Assembly (NCBI GenBank): GCA_945957225.1 | Contig: CAMFKK010000163.1 | Location: 1 to 5,966 of the forward strand | Source: an uncultured Sphingobacteriia bacterium | GTDB lineage: Bacteria; Bacteroidota; Bacteroidia; Chitinophagales; Chitinophagaceae | DNA length: 5,966 bases | Direction of reading: 5' to 3' | Shown: piece by piece, positions 5,853-5,966 of the stretch | Numbering within the stretch: the first letter of the stretch is position 1 | How the letters are laid out: every line of letters begins with the position of its first letter | Program-made: the position numbers and the translations under genes | The notes under the pieces: generated by a model | Database searches by the model: none | The model's input: the letters and a program-made list of their open reading frames with translations, nothing else | Told to the model about the DNA's origin: nothing

Positions 5853-5966
5853 TTGCAAACTCAATCTGCCTTAGTCATTGGCGCTACCGGTCTAACTGGA
5901 TCATTGCTCCTAGAAATATTACTGGAATCAAGTGCTTACCATATTGTTCATGTCTATGTTAGAAGA
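5853..5966 (+). CDS. NAD(P)-binding Rossmann-fold protein, N-terminal fragment
   Basis: The first 38 codons of a gene that continues past the right edge, reading (M)QTQSALVIGATGLTGSLLLE. The glycine-rich dinucleotide-binding loop GATGLTG is at residues 10-16, after a hydrophobic beta strand, and strand two ends in VYVRR. This layout fits the atypical short-chain dehydrogenase group that includes NmrA-like and HTATIP2-like oxidoreductases; substrate and reaction cannot be read from the fragment. The proposed start is TTG at 5853-5855: no in-frame ATG or GTG was found in the upstream stretch examined, and family members typically begin only a few residues before this strand. A -7 box match lies at 5831-5838. 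The gene is divergent from ruvB with 53 bp between the two starts. Confidence 0.8.
   Translation, partial: MQTQSALVIGATGLTGSLLLEILLESSAYHIVHVYVRR

Noticed and set aside
5651..5874. Overlapping plus-strand open frames opposite the ruvB 5' end.
   Set aside because: They are antisense to the conserved RuvB N-terminal region and lie in frames other than that of the Rossmann-fold gene, which begins at 5853.

Overview
The window looks like a chromosomal stretch from a Bacteroidota bacterium, probably Chitinophagales or Chitinophagaceae. The reasons are an AT-rich sequence, protein sequences typical of that group (an RprY-like response regulator, a RuvB, a DUF853 ATPase), near absence of Shine-Dalgarno sequences, and several promoter -7 boxes matching the Bacteroidota consensus TAnnTTTG just ahead of start codons. 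The taxon is inferred from protein character; no marker RNA gene is present.

Layout from left to right: (1) 1-731, minus strand, the N-terminal part of a HerA-like (DUF853/YjgR family) ATPase that runs off the left edge. (2) 810-3101, minus strand, a complete TonB-dependent outer-membrane receptor. (3) 3102-3192, a compact divergent control region with two separate palindromes and two outward-facing -7 boxes. (4) 3193-3840, plus strand, a DtxR/MntR-family metal-dependent repressor. (5) 3841-3990, a short intergenic region with a candidate promoter. (6) 3991-4686, plus strand, an OmpR-type response regulator resembling Bacteroides RprY, followed by a strong intrinsic terminator. (7) 4765-5799, minus strand, ruvB, convergent with the response regulator. 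(8) 5853 to the right edge, plus strand, the first 38 codons of a Rossmann-fold NAD(P)-binding protein with a likely TTG start.

The most interesting unit is the divergent receptor/regulator pair. The receptor's likely -7 box is flanked by a 22-bp inverted repeat (9-bp perfect arms, 4-bp centre) whose core resembles the DtxR-family operator. The regulator carries Glu where iron-sensing DtxR/IdeR have Cys (residue 99), as manganese-sensing MntR does. The receptor plug has an Asp-Glu-His segment that may correspond to the metal-ligand segment of the zinc receptor ZnuD. Together these suggest a self-contained, metal-repressed outer-membrane uptake system for a divalent cation, with manganese the best guess. 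RuvB is a housekeeping gene, and the response regulator has no histidine kinase beside it within the window. No rRNA, tRNA, CRISPR array, insertion sequence or phage gene was seen.
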